Assembly (NCBI GenBank): GCA_023228295.1
Contig: JALOBP010000060.1
Span: forward strand, 1-20,205
Source of the DNA: Methanoregula sp.
GTDB taxonomy: Archaea > Halobacteriota > Methanomicrobia > Methanomicrobiales > Methanospirillaceae
Direction of reading: 5' to 3'
Length of the DNA stretch: 20,205 nt
In this document: piece after piece, positions 1 through 7,114 of the stretch
Position numbering within the stretch: position 1 is the first letter of the stretch
How the letters are laid out: each line of letters begins with the position of its first letter
The notes under the pieces: generated by a model
Told to the model about the DNA's origin: nothing
The model's database searches: none
What the model saw: only the letters and a program-made list of their open reading frames with translations
Position numbers and translations under genes: made by a program

Positions 1-128
1 AATGCTACCCCCGGGGTCTGTTCTCCGTCCCGGAGCGTGGTATCAAAAACAGTCACATTTTCACGGGCGTCGCTATCGGTGAAGAAAGCGATCCCCCGCA
101 ATATCCTTGCGAGTAACCATACTATCAT
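1..128 (-). CDS. Isopropylmalate/homocitrate synthase family protein, N-terminal part (gene runs off the left edge)
   Basis: The minus strand reads from an ATG at 128 to the window edge and includes the family signature VTVFDTTLRDGEQTPGV. This is the first beta-strand and metal/substrate-binding motif (LRDGEQ) of the alpha-isopropylmalate, citramalate and homocitrate synthases, which condense acetyl-CoA with a 2-oxo acid. In methanogens such paralogues serve leucine, isoleucine or coenzyme B (AksA) synthesis; 42 residues cannot tell these apart. The start is uncertain. ATG at 128 gives a 25-residue leader before the signature, and a GTG at 56 would begin directly at it. A TATA-like element (TTTAAATAA, 143-151) lies very close to the ATG. 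The gene is divergent from the tRNA pair. Family assignment is firm; specificity is not. Confidence 0.85.
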   Translation of the reverse strand, partial: MIVWLLARILRGIAFFTDSDARENVTVFDTTLRDGEQTPGVA

Positions 129-142
129 AATGCGAAGGCGGA

Positions 143-151
143 TTATTTAAA
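143..151 (-). promoter_or_regulatory. TATA-like element for the synthase gene
   Basis: TTTAAATAA on the minus strand, centred about 20 bases before the ATG at 128. The spacing is short for that ATG. A second AT-rich stretch at 174-190 is an alternative promoter. Inferred from position only. Confidence 0.4.
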
Positions 152-359
152 CAATCGCTGCACCACACCGGAAAATAAAAAGAGATAAAATCTGTCGGCG
201 AAATAACCGGCCATTTCCTCGCATGAGCGGGACCCTTGAGCCAGGAAAGCATCCGACTCGGTTTTTCCTTAATGCGAATCTGCGCATTTTTTAAAAAAAC
301 CTAAAACACGGTCTCATTATGGGATTTTTTCCCCAAAAACAGGGTCGTGTTACGATACG

Positions 360-367
360 TTTAATAC
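360..367 (+). promoter_or_regulatory. TATA box of the tRNA-Tyr/tRNA-Asp transcript
   Basis: TTTAATAC begins 37 bases before the first base of tRNA-Tyr, in an otherwise gene-free AT-rich stretch (129-396). The spacing fits an archaeal TBP site with a transcription start a few bases ahead of the tRNA. I see no other structure I can support in 129-396. Confidence 0.5.
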
Positions 368-396
368 AGAATTATCCCTACATTATTAGGCAGTGC

Positions 397-502
397 CCCG
401 CCTTAACTCAGCCTGGTAGAGTGCGCGGCTGTAGATTGGTTTACCGTCAAAGGTAACTGCGCGGCTACCGCGATGTCCCCGGTTCGAATCTGGGAGGCGG
501 GA
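397..502 (+). tRNA. tRNA-Tyr (anticodon GTA) with a 32-base intron
   Basis: A full cloverleaf is visible: acceptor CCCGCCT/AGGCGGG (397-403 with 495-501), D stem ACTC/GAGT, anticodon stem CGCGG/CCGCG (424-428 with 468-472), T stem CCCGG/CTGGG around TTCGAAT, and discriminator A502. The anticodon loop CTGTAG|A carries anticodon GTA (431-433). It is interrupted after position 37 by an intron at 435-466. The precursor can fold into an archaeal bulge-helix-bulge: CTGT pairs with GCGG (with G-U pairs), bulges AGA and CTA hold the cut sites, and the intron has a TTACC/GGTAA hairpin. CCA is not encoded. tRNA-Asp follows after 16 bases and is probably co-transcribed. Exact intron ends are inferred from the canonical 37/38 position. 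Confidence 0.95.
435..466 (+). other. tRNA-Tyr intron (bulge-helix-bulge type)
   Basis: These 32 bases separate canonical positions 37 and 38 of tRNA-Tyr. The intron contains a TTACC-GTCAAA-GGTAA hairpin, and its 3' part (GCGG) can pair with the anticodon loop to make the substrate of the archaeal splicing endonuclease. Established knowledge: that enzyme leaves 2',3'-cyclic phosphate ends that RtcB then joins. Confidence 0.85.
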
Positions 503-518
503 TTAACTGTACCAAAGT

Positions 519-591
519 GCCCAGGTAGTGTAGTGGCCTATCATGATTGCCTGTCACGCAATCGACTCGGATTCGAATTCCGACCTGGGCG
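519..591 (+). tRNA. tRNA-Asp (anticodon GTC)
   Basis: Acceptor GCCCAGG/CCTGGGC (519-525 with 584-590), anticodon stem ATTGC/GCAAT, loop CTGTCAC with anticodon GTC at 553-555, T stem TCGGA/TCCGA around TTCGAAT, and discriminator G591. There is no intron and no encoded CCA, so CCA must be added after transcription (a cca gene is present in this window). Confidence 0.97.
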
Positions 592-599
592 TCACTACG

Positions 600-615
600 A
601 TTTTTAACATTTTTT
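600..615 (+). terminator. Oligo-T terminator after the tRNA pair
   Basis: Two T runs (601-605 and 610-615) follow tRNA-Asp with no coding sequence between. This is the usual form of an archaeal intrinsic terminator. Confidence 0.6.
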
Positions 616-690
616 CCATGTATTGTGTTTTGATTCTCACGATTCGGAACGCCGATCTTCAGGAAACTTCCCTTTCCTGAACGTGATCCT

Positions 691-700
691 AAATAATTTA
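691..700 (+). promoter_or_regulatory. TATA box of the Cache lipoprotein gene
   Basis: AAATAATTTA is centred about 33 bases before the ATG at 728, which would give a leader of only a few bases. It supports 728 over the longer frame opening at the TTG at 623. Confidence 0.55.
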
Positions 701-727
701 TCTATCCCCCTCCACACTTTCTATTAT

Positions 728-1348
728 ATGACGATAAATTTCCGCAATCTGGTTATTATGGGTATACTTTTATCCATCCTTATGTTCAGCGCCGGCTGCA
801 CGCAGGCGCCGGCACCGGCAACTGGTCCTGGTCCAGTTGTGACCACAATGGAAACCGCTACCCCGTCGGCAACTGCTGTAGCATCCAAGACCGCGACCAA
901 AGAAGAGATGGTCGCCTTTGTCAAAGAGGCAGTTGCCTATGCGGAGGCCAACGGGAAAGAGAAAGCCCTGGCAGAGTTCTCCAATCCCAAAGGATCGTTC
1001 TTCCGGGGAGAGCTCTATATCTACGCGTATGACATCAACGGAACCACCATTGCCCACCCGGTGAACCCTGAGAAGATTGGGGTCAACCGGATAAACGAGA
1101 AGGATGTAAAAGGTAACCTGTTCATCCAGGAACTTCGCGATGCGGCCCTCGATGGCACCGGGTTCGGATCGTATTACTACATCAACCCCACGCAGAACAA
1201 CGCAGTTGAGAAGAAACTCGGGTACGTGATGGTGGTAGACGACACCTGGTGGCTGGGTTCCGGTATTTACTTTGGCCCTGACGACACTACGGTAGCGCCG
1301 GCCCCTGAAACTTCCCCCGCAGGTGCCATACCAGGCCAGCCGGTCTAA
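728..1348 (+). CDS. Cache-domain lipoprotein
   Basis: A 206-residue protein. An N-terminal hydrophobic segment ends in a lipobox (FSAGC, Cys24), followed by a Pro/Ala/Thr-rich linker to about residue 55. The rest resembles a single Cache domain of the sCache_2 type: a long first helix (KEEMVAFVKEAVAYAEANG), then ALAEFSNPKGSFFRG, LYIYAYDINGTTIAHP and a closing GYVMVVDDTWWLGSGIYF. Cache domains usually bind small ligands outside the cell as input modules of receptors. Here the domain is tethered by lipid with no transmembrane output domain, so it may be a binding protein that presents a ligand to a partner receptor (inference). A promoter TATA and the lipobox support ATG 728; ATG 758 is also possible. 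A T run follows the stop. Confidence 0.85.
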   Translation: MTINFRNLVIMGILLSILMFSAGCTQAPAPATGPGPVVTTMETATPSATAVASKTATKEEMVAFVKEAVAYAEANGKEKALAEFSNPKGSFFRGELYIYAYDINGTTIAHPVNPEKIGVNRINEKDVKGNLFIQELRDAALDGTGFGSYYYINPTQNNAVEKKLGYVMVVDDTWWLGSGIYFGPDDTTVAPAPETSPAGAIPGQPV

Positions 1349-1350
1349 TA

Positions 1351-1360
1351 CCTTTTTTTT
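1351..1360 (+). terminator. Oligo-T terminator after the Cache lipoprotein gene
   Basis: A CC dinucleotide followed by eight or more T residues starts three bases after the TAA stop, in the 30-base gap between two convergent genes. Confidence 0.55.
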
Positions 1361-1378
1361 ATCGTACCTTCGATCCTG

Positions 1379-1849
1379 TCACGCTATCCGGTACCCTTTT
1401 TCCTTCAGGTATGTGGCAATCCACGGCTCAGCGTCGTTATCAGACTTCGGCCGTAGGTGTTCCATCTCCTCCCATACCTTCCGCAGGTTTTTGTCATCGG
1501 TATAAAGGGCCAGCGTGCCGGTGACCTGCCCGAGGCAGGTGCCGGAAGTATCGGAAATCCGCATCACCACGCAGCGGTAGAACTTACACTGCGCCGGGCT
1601 GTCGCGGTGAATTGTGCAGCGGAGGAGGTCGCCGTCCGGGCGGAGAAAGCGGCATGCGGATGGGTGCGCCGTCGGGAATGAAAAATCAGAAAATATTTGC
1701 TGCTTGTCATTGTCGACTTCGGCCGTGAATGCCGTGCCGGTCGAGACACATTCGCAGTCGAATGAGAATACCCCTGTCTGGCGTTCGATGACGATGTAGT
1801 CGCCAAGATACATGCAGCATGACCCGCACTGACCGCAGTTAAAGACCAT
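1379..1849 (-). CDS. YkgJ/UPF0153-type CxxCxxCC metal-binding protein
   Basis: A 156-residue protein beginning with the cluster CGQCGSCC (Cys5, 8, 11, 12). A second cysteine-rich part follows around CRFLRPDGD, CTIHRDSPAQC and FYRC, matching the pattern of the putative zinc- or iron-chelating family (YkgJ, UPF0153). In that family the N-terminal CxxCxxCC and a later C-(I/H)-x-x-RP-xx-C segment are thought to hold a metal or Fe-S cluster. The biochemical role is not established. The C-terminal third is helical and variable. A Shine-Dalgarno GGGGAGTGA (1851-1859) sits just before the ATG. The gene lies 58 bases downstream of another minus-strand gene and converges with the Cache lipoprotein gene. 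Family call is good; function is open. Confidence 0.85.
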   Translation of the reverse strand: MVFNCGQCGSCCMYLGDYIVIERQTGVFSFDCECVSTGTAFTAEVDNDKQQIFSDFSFPTAHPSACRFLRPDGDLLRCTIHRDSPAQCKFYRCVVMRISDTSGTCLGQVTGTLALYTDDKNLRKVWEEMEHLRPKSDNDAEPWIATYLKEKGYRIA

Positions 1850-1907
1850 TTCACTCCCCGGTATCCCTATTGTTTTTTCCGGCTGGGTAAAATCATGACG
1901 GAAAAAA

Positions 1908-2531
1908 TCAGCGGATCTTTGCCGCCGCTTTCTGCACTACATCTTTTAAGGTTTCGTAATCTGTGCTTGTACCTGCCATCGTTATACGTTCGAATGCGTT
2001 CTTTTTTGTGAAAATGACTGTGTAGGTGACCTGTCCCTCAACGGGAACGTTGGTCATGCGGTAGGCAATGCTACGGTCGCCGATGGTGGGGAAGGGGATC
2101 TCATACGGGGAGGAAAACGTGTTCTGTCCCTCGGACAGCGCAACTTTCTCCAGGGTGAAGACTTTATTCATATTATCGACAGGGAAGACATTGATCGACT
2201 GGCGAATCCGTGTCTGGTCGTTTTTAGATCGTCCTGTGCGATCGAACGTGACATAATAACCCTCCCTCCAGCCGAGATCACGGGTGAGTTGGGTGACATC
2301 GGGCGAGGTTATAACCGAACGATCCCGCAGGATGTATTCCGCCGGGGGATGGGTGAGCTGGAGGGCCATGTCGGCAACCGGTATGGTTGCGGAAACACTT
2401 TCCTGTGTCGGAATTATCGTAGGTTCGGAAGTTTCCAGGGACGTGGCTGGTGTGGCGGCCTGGTTTGTACAACCAGCCGCGCAGGTCAGAGCAATGATAA
2501 CCAGTACGAGTGCACACGTACGGTACTGCAT
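1908..2531 (-). CDS. Hypothetical lipoprotein
   Basis: A 207-residue protein with a signal peptide ending in a lipobox (TCAAGC, Cys21) and a Thr/Ser/Pro-rich linker to about residue 45. The remaining globular domain of about 160 residues is mixed alpha/beta. It has recognisable strands (GYYVTFDRTG, SINVFPVDN, QVTYTVIFTKK) and ends in FERITMAGTSTDYETLKDVVQKAA. It has only the lipobox cysteine and no metal motif. I do not recognise the family; the ending, with a strand followed by a helix, resembles other small extracytoplasmic surface lipoproteins of methanogens. A weak TATA-like TTTTAA (2556-2561) about 28 bases before the ATG would give a leaderless mRNA. It is upstream of the YkgJ-type gene on the same strand, so the two could share a transcript. 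Confidence 0.8.
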   Translation of the reverse strand: MQYRTCALVLVIIALTCAAGCTNQAATPATSLETSEPTIIPTQESVSATIPVADMALQLTHPPAEYILRDRSVITSPDVTQLTRDLGWREGYYVTFDRTGRSKNDQTRIRQSINVFPVDNMNKVFTLEKVALSEGQNTFSSPYEIPFPTIGDRSIAYRMTNVPVEGQVTYTVIFTKKNAFERITMAGTSTDYETLKDVVQKAAAKIR

Positions 2532-2751
2532 ATCCTATACCATGGCAAACCCGGGTTAAAATGCTGGTGGTATCAGCAGCCCCATCATCAGATGTGGCAT
2601 TGTTCTCCGGTAATCCGTTCCATTTTCTCTCCTGGTAATCACGATTTTTTTCATTGCCGCAAAGCCCGGCTGCCTGTAGAAAACCATGGATAAATATCTT
2701 TTTCCCATGGAAGAGACAACCACTACCGAATAAGAAATATAACGTGGTATC

Positions 2752-4389
2752 ATGGGTGATCCAGAACTCCGTAATGATGAAAAAGTGCTCCTGAGAACGC
2801 CGGGCGTCTACGTCAAGTCCATCCCGTTCGAAGGTATTCTCACCGACAAACGGGTGATCCTGGTGGACAGGGCCAAAAGCATCCTGCCGCCCAAGGAGAT
2901 TCCCTTTGCAACGATCAAGAATATTGAGAGCGGGGAAAATGCAATCCGAGACCAGATCATCACGCTGTCGGTGATGGCAAAGACCGGAGATACCCGGCAG
3001 ATGATCCTCACCTTCTCGCGGCGGGAAGGGGGCAACCGCATCAAAGAGCGCGACGAATGGGTCCGGGCTATCCGGCAGAATCTCGGATCAGCGTCCGAGA
3101 CCGTGATCCGGCAGGTCTCTCCTGTTACCGAACCGGCAGTTCCGCCAGCTCCTGCCGCCAAGCCCCGTATCAGCGTGGTCAATACCCCCATGTATCCCCT
3201 TGTTGAACCGATAACCCCTGCTCCCTCCCGTAACCACACTGCAGTTATCCCCCCTGTCAAGAAGATTATAGAGGCCGGACCCACCACCCCTGTGCCGCCC
3301 GCACCCCCGATTCAGAGATTCGCGGTTCCTGTGGAGGGCCAGCACATCTTCTGCTCCCGCTGCGGCAACAAGGTACCTGCGGATTCTGCGTTCTGTAACC
3401 GGTGCGGTTCCCCGATCATTGCACCTGCAGCCCCGGCATCCGCACCGCAACCGGTGGTACAGCCCATAGTACCGGCAGCGGTCCCTGCAACACCGTCCCT
3501 CCGCTCCATTGACCAGGATATACGGGCCATCGAACCGCTTATCGAACGGTCCACGGTAAAGATCCCCGCAGATCCTCTGCGCCAGAACATACCGAATGTT
3601 CCCGTCCGGCAGTCTCTGGCATGGGATGATGACGAAACCCCGTCTCCCGTCCCCTCGTTTGAACCTGCCACCACTCCGTCCGCTTCAGCGCCTGCCTCCC
3701 CTGTGGAAAAGCCCGTGAAAAAAGGTATCCTTCCCCGGCTCTTCTCATCCAAGGCGCGCACACAGGATCCCTCCCCCGCCGCACCTGCGGCGGTTCCCCC
3801 GGTCCCCCAAAAACCACGCCGCAGTTTCCGGTTTGCGCCCAGTCGTAACCTGCTGTTTGGTATCGGTGCGATTGTTCTCGTCCTTGTTATCGTGGCAGTT
3901 GGTGTCGTCTTCGTTTACCCGATGCTGACCAGCGGGGAAACATCCACCCAACCAGGTACCTCCGTGACCACAACACCCTCATCGTCCATGGGTGTATTAG
4001 GGACGGTTGTACCCATCGAGATCAAGACCTCGACGATCCCGTTGACCGGAGTGCAGATCCATGTGAATTACCTTGGCGGGTTTAAAGGAAGTTATGGCAT
4101 GCCGGATGATCTGACATCTGTACCCGGTAATTCCGGTGACCGTGTCTGGGAAGTTGAGAATGCCTCAGGGACCGTTGTGGCGGAATTTGAGAAACTGGAT
4201 GGATCCAGCCACGAGATTCTCGTGGAAATCTATAAAAATGGCGTCCTCCTGACCAAAGACAGCACAATCATCGGTCACGGCTCGGTCAAACTATCGGCCG
4301 ACACAACTACCGGTGTTGCAACAGCACCTGTAAGCAGTAATGGTGGTGCGACCGTAACAACTGCTGCCCCGGTAACCACCACGGGCTAA
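2752..4389 (+). CDS. Membrane protein with PH-like domain, zinc ribbon, one TM segment and an extracellular domain
   Basis: A 545-residue protein with a clear modular order. Residues 1-112 look like a bacterial-type PH domain, with the typical GILTDKRVILVD strands and a last helix around DEWVRAIRQNL. A Pro/Ala-rich linker leads to a zinc ribbon with Cys201, 204, 215 and 218 (CSRCGNKVPADSAFCNRCG). A second Pro-rich, low-complexity linker follows, then one transmembrane helix at about 368-391. Outside is a beta-rich domain of about 120 residues with a Thr-rich tail. Topology is inferred as cytoplasmic PH and ribbon, external C-terminus. PH domains of this class occur in membrane-associated stress or envelope proteins; no enzymatic residues are visible. 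A gene for another PH-domain membrane protein follows after 64 bases and a T run. Confidence 0.8.
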   Translation: MGDPELRNDEKVLLRTPGVYVKSIPFEGILTDKRVILVDRAKSILPPKEIPFATIKNIESGENAIRDQIITLSVMAKTGDTRQMILTFSRREGGNRIKERDEWVRAIRQNLGSASETVIRQVSPVTEPAVPPAPAAKPRISVVNTPMYPLVEPITPAPSRNHTAVIPPVKKIIEAGPTTPVPPAPPIQRFAVPVEGQHIFCSRCGNKVPADSAFCNRCGSPIIAPAAPASAPQPVVQPIVPAAVPATPSLRSIDQDIRAIEPLIERSTVKIPADPLRQNIPNVPVRQSLAWDDDETPSPVPSFEPATTPSASAPASPVEKPVKKGILPRLFSSKARTQDPSPAAPAAVPPVPQKPRRSFRFAPSRNLLFGIGAIVLVLVIVAVGVVFVYPMLTSGETSTQPGTSVTTTPSSSMGVLGTVVPIEIKTSTIPLTGVQIHVNYLGGFKGSYGMPDDLTSVPGNSGDRVWEVENASGTVVAEFEKLDGSSHEILVEIYKNGVLLTKDSTIIGHGSVKLSADTTTGVATAPVSSNGGATVTTAAPVTTTG

Positions 4390-4410
4390 CCCGAGTCTCC
4401 TATCGCGATC

Positions 4411-4420
4411 CTTTTTTTTT
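4411..4420 (+). terminator. Oligo-T terminator
   Basis: Nine T residues (4412-4420), 22 bases after the stop of the PH/zinc-ribbon gene and before the next gene on the same strand. This suggests separate transcripts, although some read-through is possible. Confidence 0.55.
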
Positions 4421-4453
4421 AGTACTGCCTGCTAATACTAGTCACGATATACT

Positions 4454-5077
4454 ATGACAGAATCCGATCGTTTTCCCCGCAATATACCCTTCAAACCGTC
4501 CGAAGCCTTCATCCCGTGGTTTATCATCAATTTCCTGTTCTTTGTTGTTCTCATTGCTGCCTGTACGATCCTTCCCCTGATACTGACCGCCGACCTTGAT
4601 CTGTACGTGTCCCTGGCGATTCTCGTGGGGCTCATCGTCATCACGATTGTTTTTGTTGTCTGGACCCGGCTTTATTACGCTACAATGTTCTATGAACTCC
4701 ACGATGACGAACTGCGCTGGCGTCGGGGTGTATGGTTCAGGACAACCGGCATTGTTCCTTATAACCGGATTACCAACCTCGATCTCAAGCAGGGACCCGT
4801 GATGCGCTGGCTGGGGATCTCAACGATATCCGTCCAGACGGCTGGATATTCCGGGCAGGCGGTCCCTGAAATACGGATCGAGGCAATCGAATCTGCTGAT
4901 GAACTACGGGAACTGCTCCGGAATGCCGTACGTGCCTGCAGCGGCGGGAGTGATGGAACCGGAACCGGTGTTCAGGTACGGGCTGTCGATGAGCCGGTTG
5001 CATCGACCGGAACAAGCATACTCATCCTGAATGAACTCAAAAAAATCCGCCTCCTTCTCGAGCAGCAGAAAAAATAA
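4454..5077 (+). CDS. YdbS-like (bPH_2) PH-domain membrane protein
   Basis: A 207-residue protein. Two hydrophobic helices (about 20-44 and 51-73) precede a bPH_2 domain with the characteristic stretch TMFYELHDDELRWRRG, TTGIVPYNRITNLDLKQGP and WLGISTISVQTAGYSG. This is the DUF304/YdbS pattern of a PH-like domain on the cytoplasmic face of a membrane hairpin. The tail after about residue 155 is Gly/Thr-rich and ends in a short amphipathic helix (LNELKKIRLLLEQQKK), a possible oligomerisation or partner contact. Relatives in bacteria (YdbS/YdbT) affect envelope stress and export, but their biochemical role is unknown. It converges with the DUF4349 gene with only 7 bases between stops. Confidence 0.87.
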   Translation: MTESDRFPRNIPFKPSEAFIPWFIINFLFFVVLIAACTILPLILTADLDLYVSLAILVGLIVITIVFVVWTRLYYATMFYELHDDELRWRRGVWFRTTGIVPYNRITNLDLKQGPVMRWLGISTISVQTAGYSGQAVPEIRIEAIESADELRELLRNAVRACSGGSDGTGTGVQVRAVDEPVASTGTSILILNELKKIRLLLEQQKK

Positions 5078-5084
5078 ATTTTTG

Positions 5085-6002
5085 TTACTTCTTTTCTTCT
5101 GGCAGTACGTCTGCTGATTTTTTGCCCTTATACCGACGGTAGGTGAAATATCCGATCCCGCCGAGGATGAAGAGCGGTATGAGCGTAAAGAAGAGGATGA
5201 TGATTGCATCGATCATGCCGAAGAACCCGGCAATGCCCTCGTTAAAGGTCGAGACGAAGTTATGGCCGGTCTCGCCGCCCACGGGTTCTGGCTCCTGCAG
5301 GTTCACGGTGATAGTAGAGAGGTCGATCCGGCTGTTGAGGTATTTCAGCCGTCCTTCGAGCCGGTCAAGTTCGGTCTGGACGCGGTCGATCTGCTCCTGG
5401 ACCTTGATGATATCCTCGACCTTGGTACTCTGCTTCATGATGGTATTGTACTGGGCGAGCTGGTTCTGGTAGGAGGTCTTCTGGGCCAGAATGTCTACGT
5501 ATTCTTCGGTTACGTCTTCGCCACGCGTGGAGGCAGACTTGACGGTGCCGAGAGCTTTTACACCAGCAATCGTGTTCTCGAAATCCGCCTGCGGGATACG
5601 CATAACGACATTTCCTGTCAGATGGTTATTGTAGTTCTTCTGGATACTGGTGGAAGTCAGGTACCCGCCTTTTCCCGCGGCCATTGCTTTGAGCGATTCG
5701 ACTGATGTTGTCACGTCTTTTACTTCAATCGTGAGATAGGCAGTTTTGATAATCTTGGTATCAATATCCCCGGTTCCGGAACCTTCCATGGACGGTGTAC
5801 CCGCAGCGACGGGGGCAGGGACCGCAACGTTATTGGAATTGGCAACTTTCGAGGCGCTCCCCCAGTAGTCGCTGCTGTCGCCCATATATATTGTTTCCTG
5901 CGTAGCCGAACGGTCAGGCACCGATGCAGGAAGCCCCATGCACCCGGCAGCAGCAACCACCGCGATGCACAAAATAAGCAGTACGATACATTTGAATTTC
6001 AT
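5085..6002 (-). CDS. DUF4349-type lipoprotein with coiled coil and C-terminal TM helix
   Basis: The frame is open to 6062, but ATG 6002 is the likely start. It gives a standard signal peptide with lipobox AAAGC (Cys21), and a strong TATA box lies 20-29 bases upstream, so the mRNA is probably leaderless. The product is 305 residues. A small alpha/beta domain (IIKTAYLTIEVKDV, GNVVMRIPQADFENTI, GTVKSASTRGEDVTEEYVD) leads into a heptad-like coiled coil (about 175-235), then a TM helix near residues 265-290 with a basic end. This order is that of DUF4349 proteins, found as membrane-anchored surface proteins in bacteria and archaea with no defined function. With both a lipid anchor and a TM helix, the chain would loop out of the membrane at both ends. 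Confidence 0.88.
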   Translation of the reverse strand: MKFKCIVLLILCIAVVAAAGCMGLPASVPDRSATQETIYMGDSSDYWGSASKVANSNNVAVPAPVAAGTPSMEGSGTGDIDTKIIKTAYLTIEVKDVTTSVESLKAMAAGKGGYLTSTSIQKNYNNHLTGNVVMRIPQADFENTIAGVKALGTVKSASTRGEDVTEEYVDILAQKTSYQNQLAQYNTIMKQSTKVEDIIKVQEQIDRVQTELDRLEGRLKYLNSRIDLSTITVNLQEPEPVGGETGHNFVSTFNEGIAGFFGMIDAIIILFFTLIPLFILGGIGYFTYRRYKGKKSADVLPEEKK

Positions 6003-6021
6003 ACACAATCCTTCACTGTGG

Positions 6022-6031
6022 TTTATATAAA
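6022..6031 (-). promoter_or_regulatory. TATA box of the DUF4349 gene
   Basis: TTATATAAAC on the minus strand, part of an AT run. Its position implies a transcription start at or next to the ATG at 6002, and this is the main reason for preferring that start over 6062. Confidence 0.7.
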
Positions 6032-6384
6032 AAACAACCGTTAACTGCGAAATGGTTGGCACTCATTCTTGTGCCCGAAGAAGCCCTTACGATTGATTGA
6101 ACCTGCGGGTTCGATGATCCAACTGGTGCAGTTTTACACATTTAATATACTCCCCGTTGATGGTTGATGCAGCGTTCCATTCTTCGGGATGGTAACTATG
6201 AACCAGAACCATTGGATGAATTGGATCTGTGCTGCGGTGGTGTTCCCGCACCCGGTGTTCTATGTATGGATAACCGCCCCTCATACGGGTTTGCATTCCA
6301 TAAAAAGACAAGCAACATCTGATAAATCCCTGCATCCCCCTCAAGGAAACAGTATCATGAAATTACCCGAGCACAGGAAAATTA

Positions 6385-6391
6385 GCAGGAG
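6385..6391 (+). promoter_or_regulatory. Ribosome binding site for the 157-residue orphan gene
   Basis: GCAGGAGA lies 9-16 bases before the ATG at 6401 and is a good match to the archaeal Shine-Dalgarno. It is the main evidence for this start. Confidence 0.6.
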
Positions 6392-6400
6392 AAACCGACA

Positions 6401-6874
6401 ATGCCAGCCAACCTTGCAACAGCCCTTCGGAACCGGTACGGTACCGATGTCCCACAAGCATCACCGACGATTTATGGCAGATCCCCGTCAATCAACCGGG
6501 TCATCCCCCTGATAATAAAATCCCCCCCGGATAATACTCAACTGGTGGAGATCCTGTCGCGCAGTGATGGCGTAATGACCCGTGTCCGAATGGTCAATGC
6601 AACTCTCCGGCATCTTGGTATCCGTTGTTCGGAACTGGACACCCTTGCCGGCGCAGGGACAATCCAGCTGGCTGCAGTCCAGGAGATGGTCCGGGCAGGA
6701 AACCGGCAGGGGACCCAGACCGCCCTCTCGCGTTTCCGGATGACGGTTACGACCCTCTGTGATACATACCGGGAGATCCTTATCCGGGAAGACCTGCCCG
6801 GGGAGGCCGCACAGGGTGTCCTATCGGTTGCCAAGTCGCTGGACATAACTGCCGTAAGGGCAGGGACTGCCTGA
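6401..6874 (+). CDS. Hypothetical protein, small and mostly helical
   Basis: A 157-residue cytoplasmic protein with no signal peptide, TM helix or cysteine cluster (two isolated Cys). The first 40 residues are Pro/Ser-rich and probably flexible. From residue 45 on it reads as a helical bundle: NTQLVEILSRSDGVMTRVRMVNATLRHLG, IQLAAVQEMVRAG, ALSRFRMTVTTLCDTYREILI and a C-terminal helix. The register of hydrophobic residues suggests coiled-coil packing. I do not recognise the family. A clear Shine-Dalgarno and codon use like that of its neighbours support it as real. It stands alone, with long gaps on both sides. Confidence 0.75.
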   Translation: MPANLATALRNRYGTDVPQASPTIYGRSPSINRVIPLIIKSPPDNTQLVEILSRSDGVMTRVRMVNATLRHLGIRCSELDTLAGAGTIQLAAVQEMVRAGNRQGTQTALSRFRMTVTTLCDTYREILIREDLPGEAAQGVLSVAKSLDITAVRAGTA

Positions 6875-7070
6875 CCATGATAAAACCGGCCCTGATACCA
6901 TGAATACACCTGATCATCTGGAGGTTATCGCGAGCCCGTGAGCGAGGGAATGAAACACACACATCGCCAATATTACAATCCTCATCCACAATTACATCAG
7001 ATATCCTGTGCACAACAACAGGCAATAGAATAAGCCCTGGTGTGGCGGCAATCCCTCCACCCTGCGGCGC

Positions 7071-7077
7071 TTTTTTT
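7071..7077 (+). terminator. T7 tract, possible terminator
   Basis: Seven T residues follow a GC-rich stretch about 200 bases after the orphan gene at 6401-6874 and just before the HEAT gene promoter. Rest of 6875-7100: no feature I can support. Confidence 0.35.
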
Positions 7078-7105
7078 GTCCATGAAAGCCTGTTGCGTGA
7101 TCTCA

Positions 7106-7114
7106 CTTATATAA
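7106..7114 (+). promoter_or_regulatory. TATA box of the HEAT-repeat gene, inside an inverted repeat
   Basis: TTATATAAG is centred about 35 bases before the ATG at 7145. It starts where the left arm (ATCTCACT, 7100-7107) of a perfect 8-base inverted repeat ends; the right arm AGTGAGAT is at 7136-7143, directly before the start codon. Confidence 0.65.

Larger units (their letters stand above)
6003..6400. other. 398-base gap between two divergent genes
   Basis: The gap holds the DUF4349 promoter at its left end. It also has a small hairpin GAACC-TGCG-GGTTC (about 6099-6112), TATA-like stretches at 6141-6150 and 6299-6307 on plus, and a 9-base inverted repeat CCCGAAGAA/TTCTTCGGG (6074-6082 and 6180-6188) that could be chance. 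The short frames across it have no supporting signals, and I see no RNA gene. Confidence 0.5.

Noticed and set aside
623..727. Longer N-terminus for the Cache lipoprotein from a TTG at 623.
   Set aside because: It would place 35 non-signal residues ahead of the lipoprotein signal peptide and upstream of the TATA box at 691-700.
2556..2753. 65-codon minus-strand frame between the lipoprotein and the PH/zinc-ribbon gene.
   Set aside because: It ends inside the promoter of one gene and starts inside another; no ribosome site or recognisable product.
6074..6188. 9-base inverted repeat CCCGAAGAA/TTCTTCGGG in the long gap.
   Set aside because: Arms are about 100 bases apart and one such match is not surprising in a region of this size.
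6087..6344. 85-codon minus-strand frame in the 6003-6400 gap.
   Set aside because: His/Arg-rich, no ribosome site, no family motif, and overlapping plus-strand frames are equally open.
6871..6925. Possible C/D-box guide RNA (ATGATAA, CTGA, ATGAAT, CTGA in order).
   Set aside because: The C and C' boxes are imperfect and the box spacing is too short for archaeal guides.
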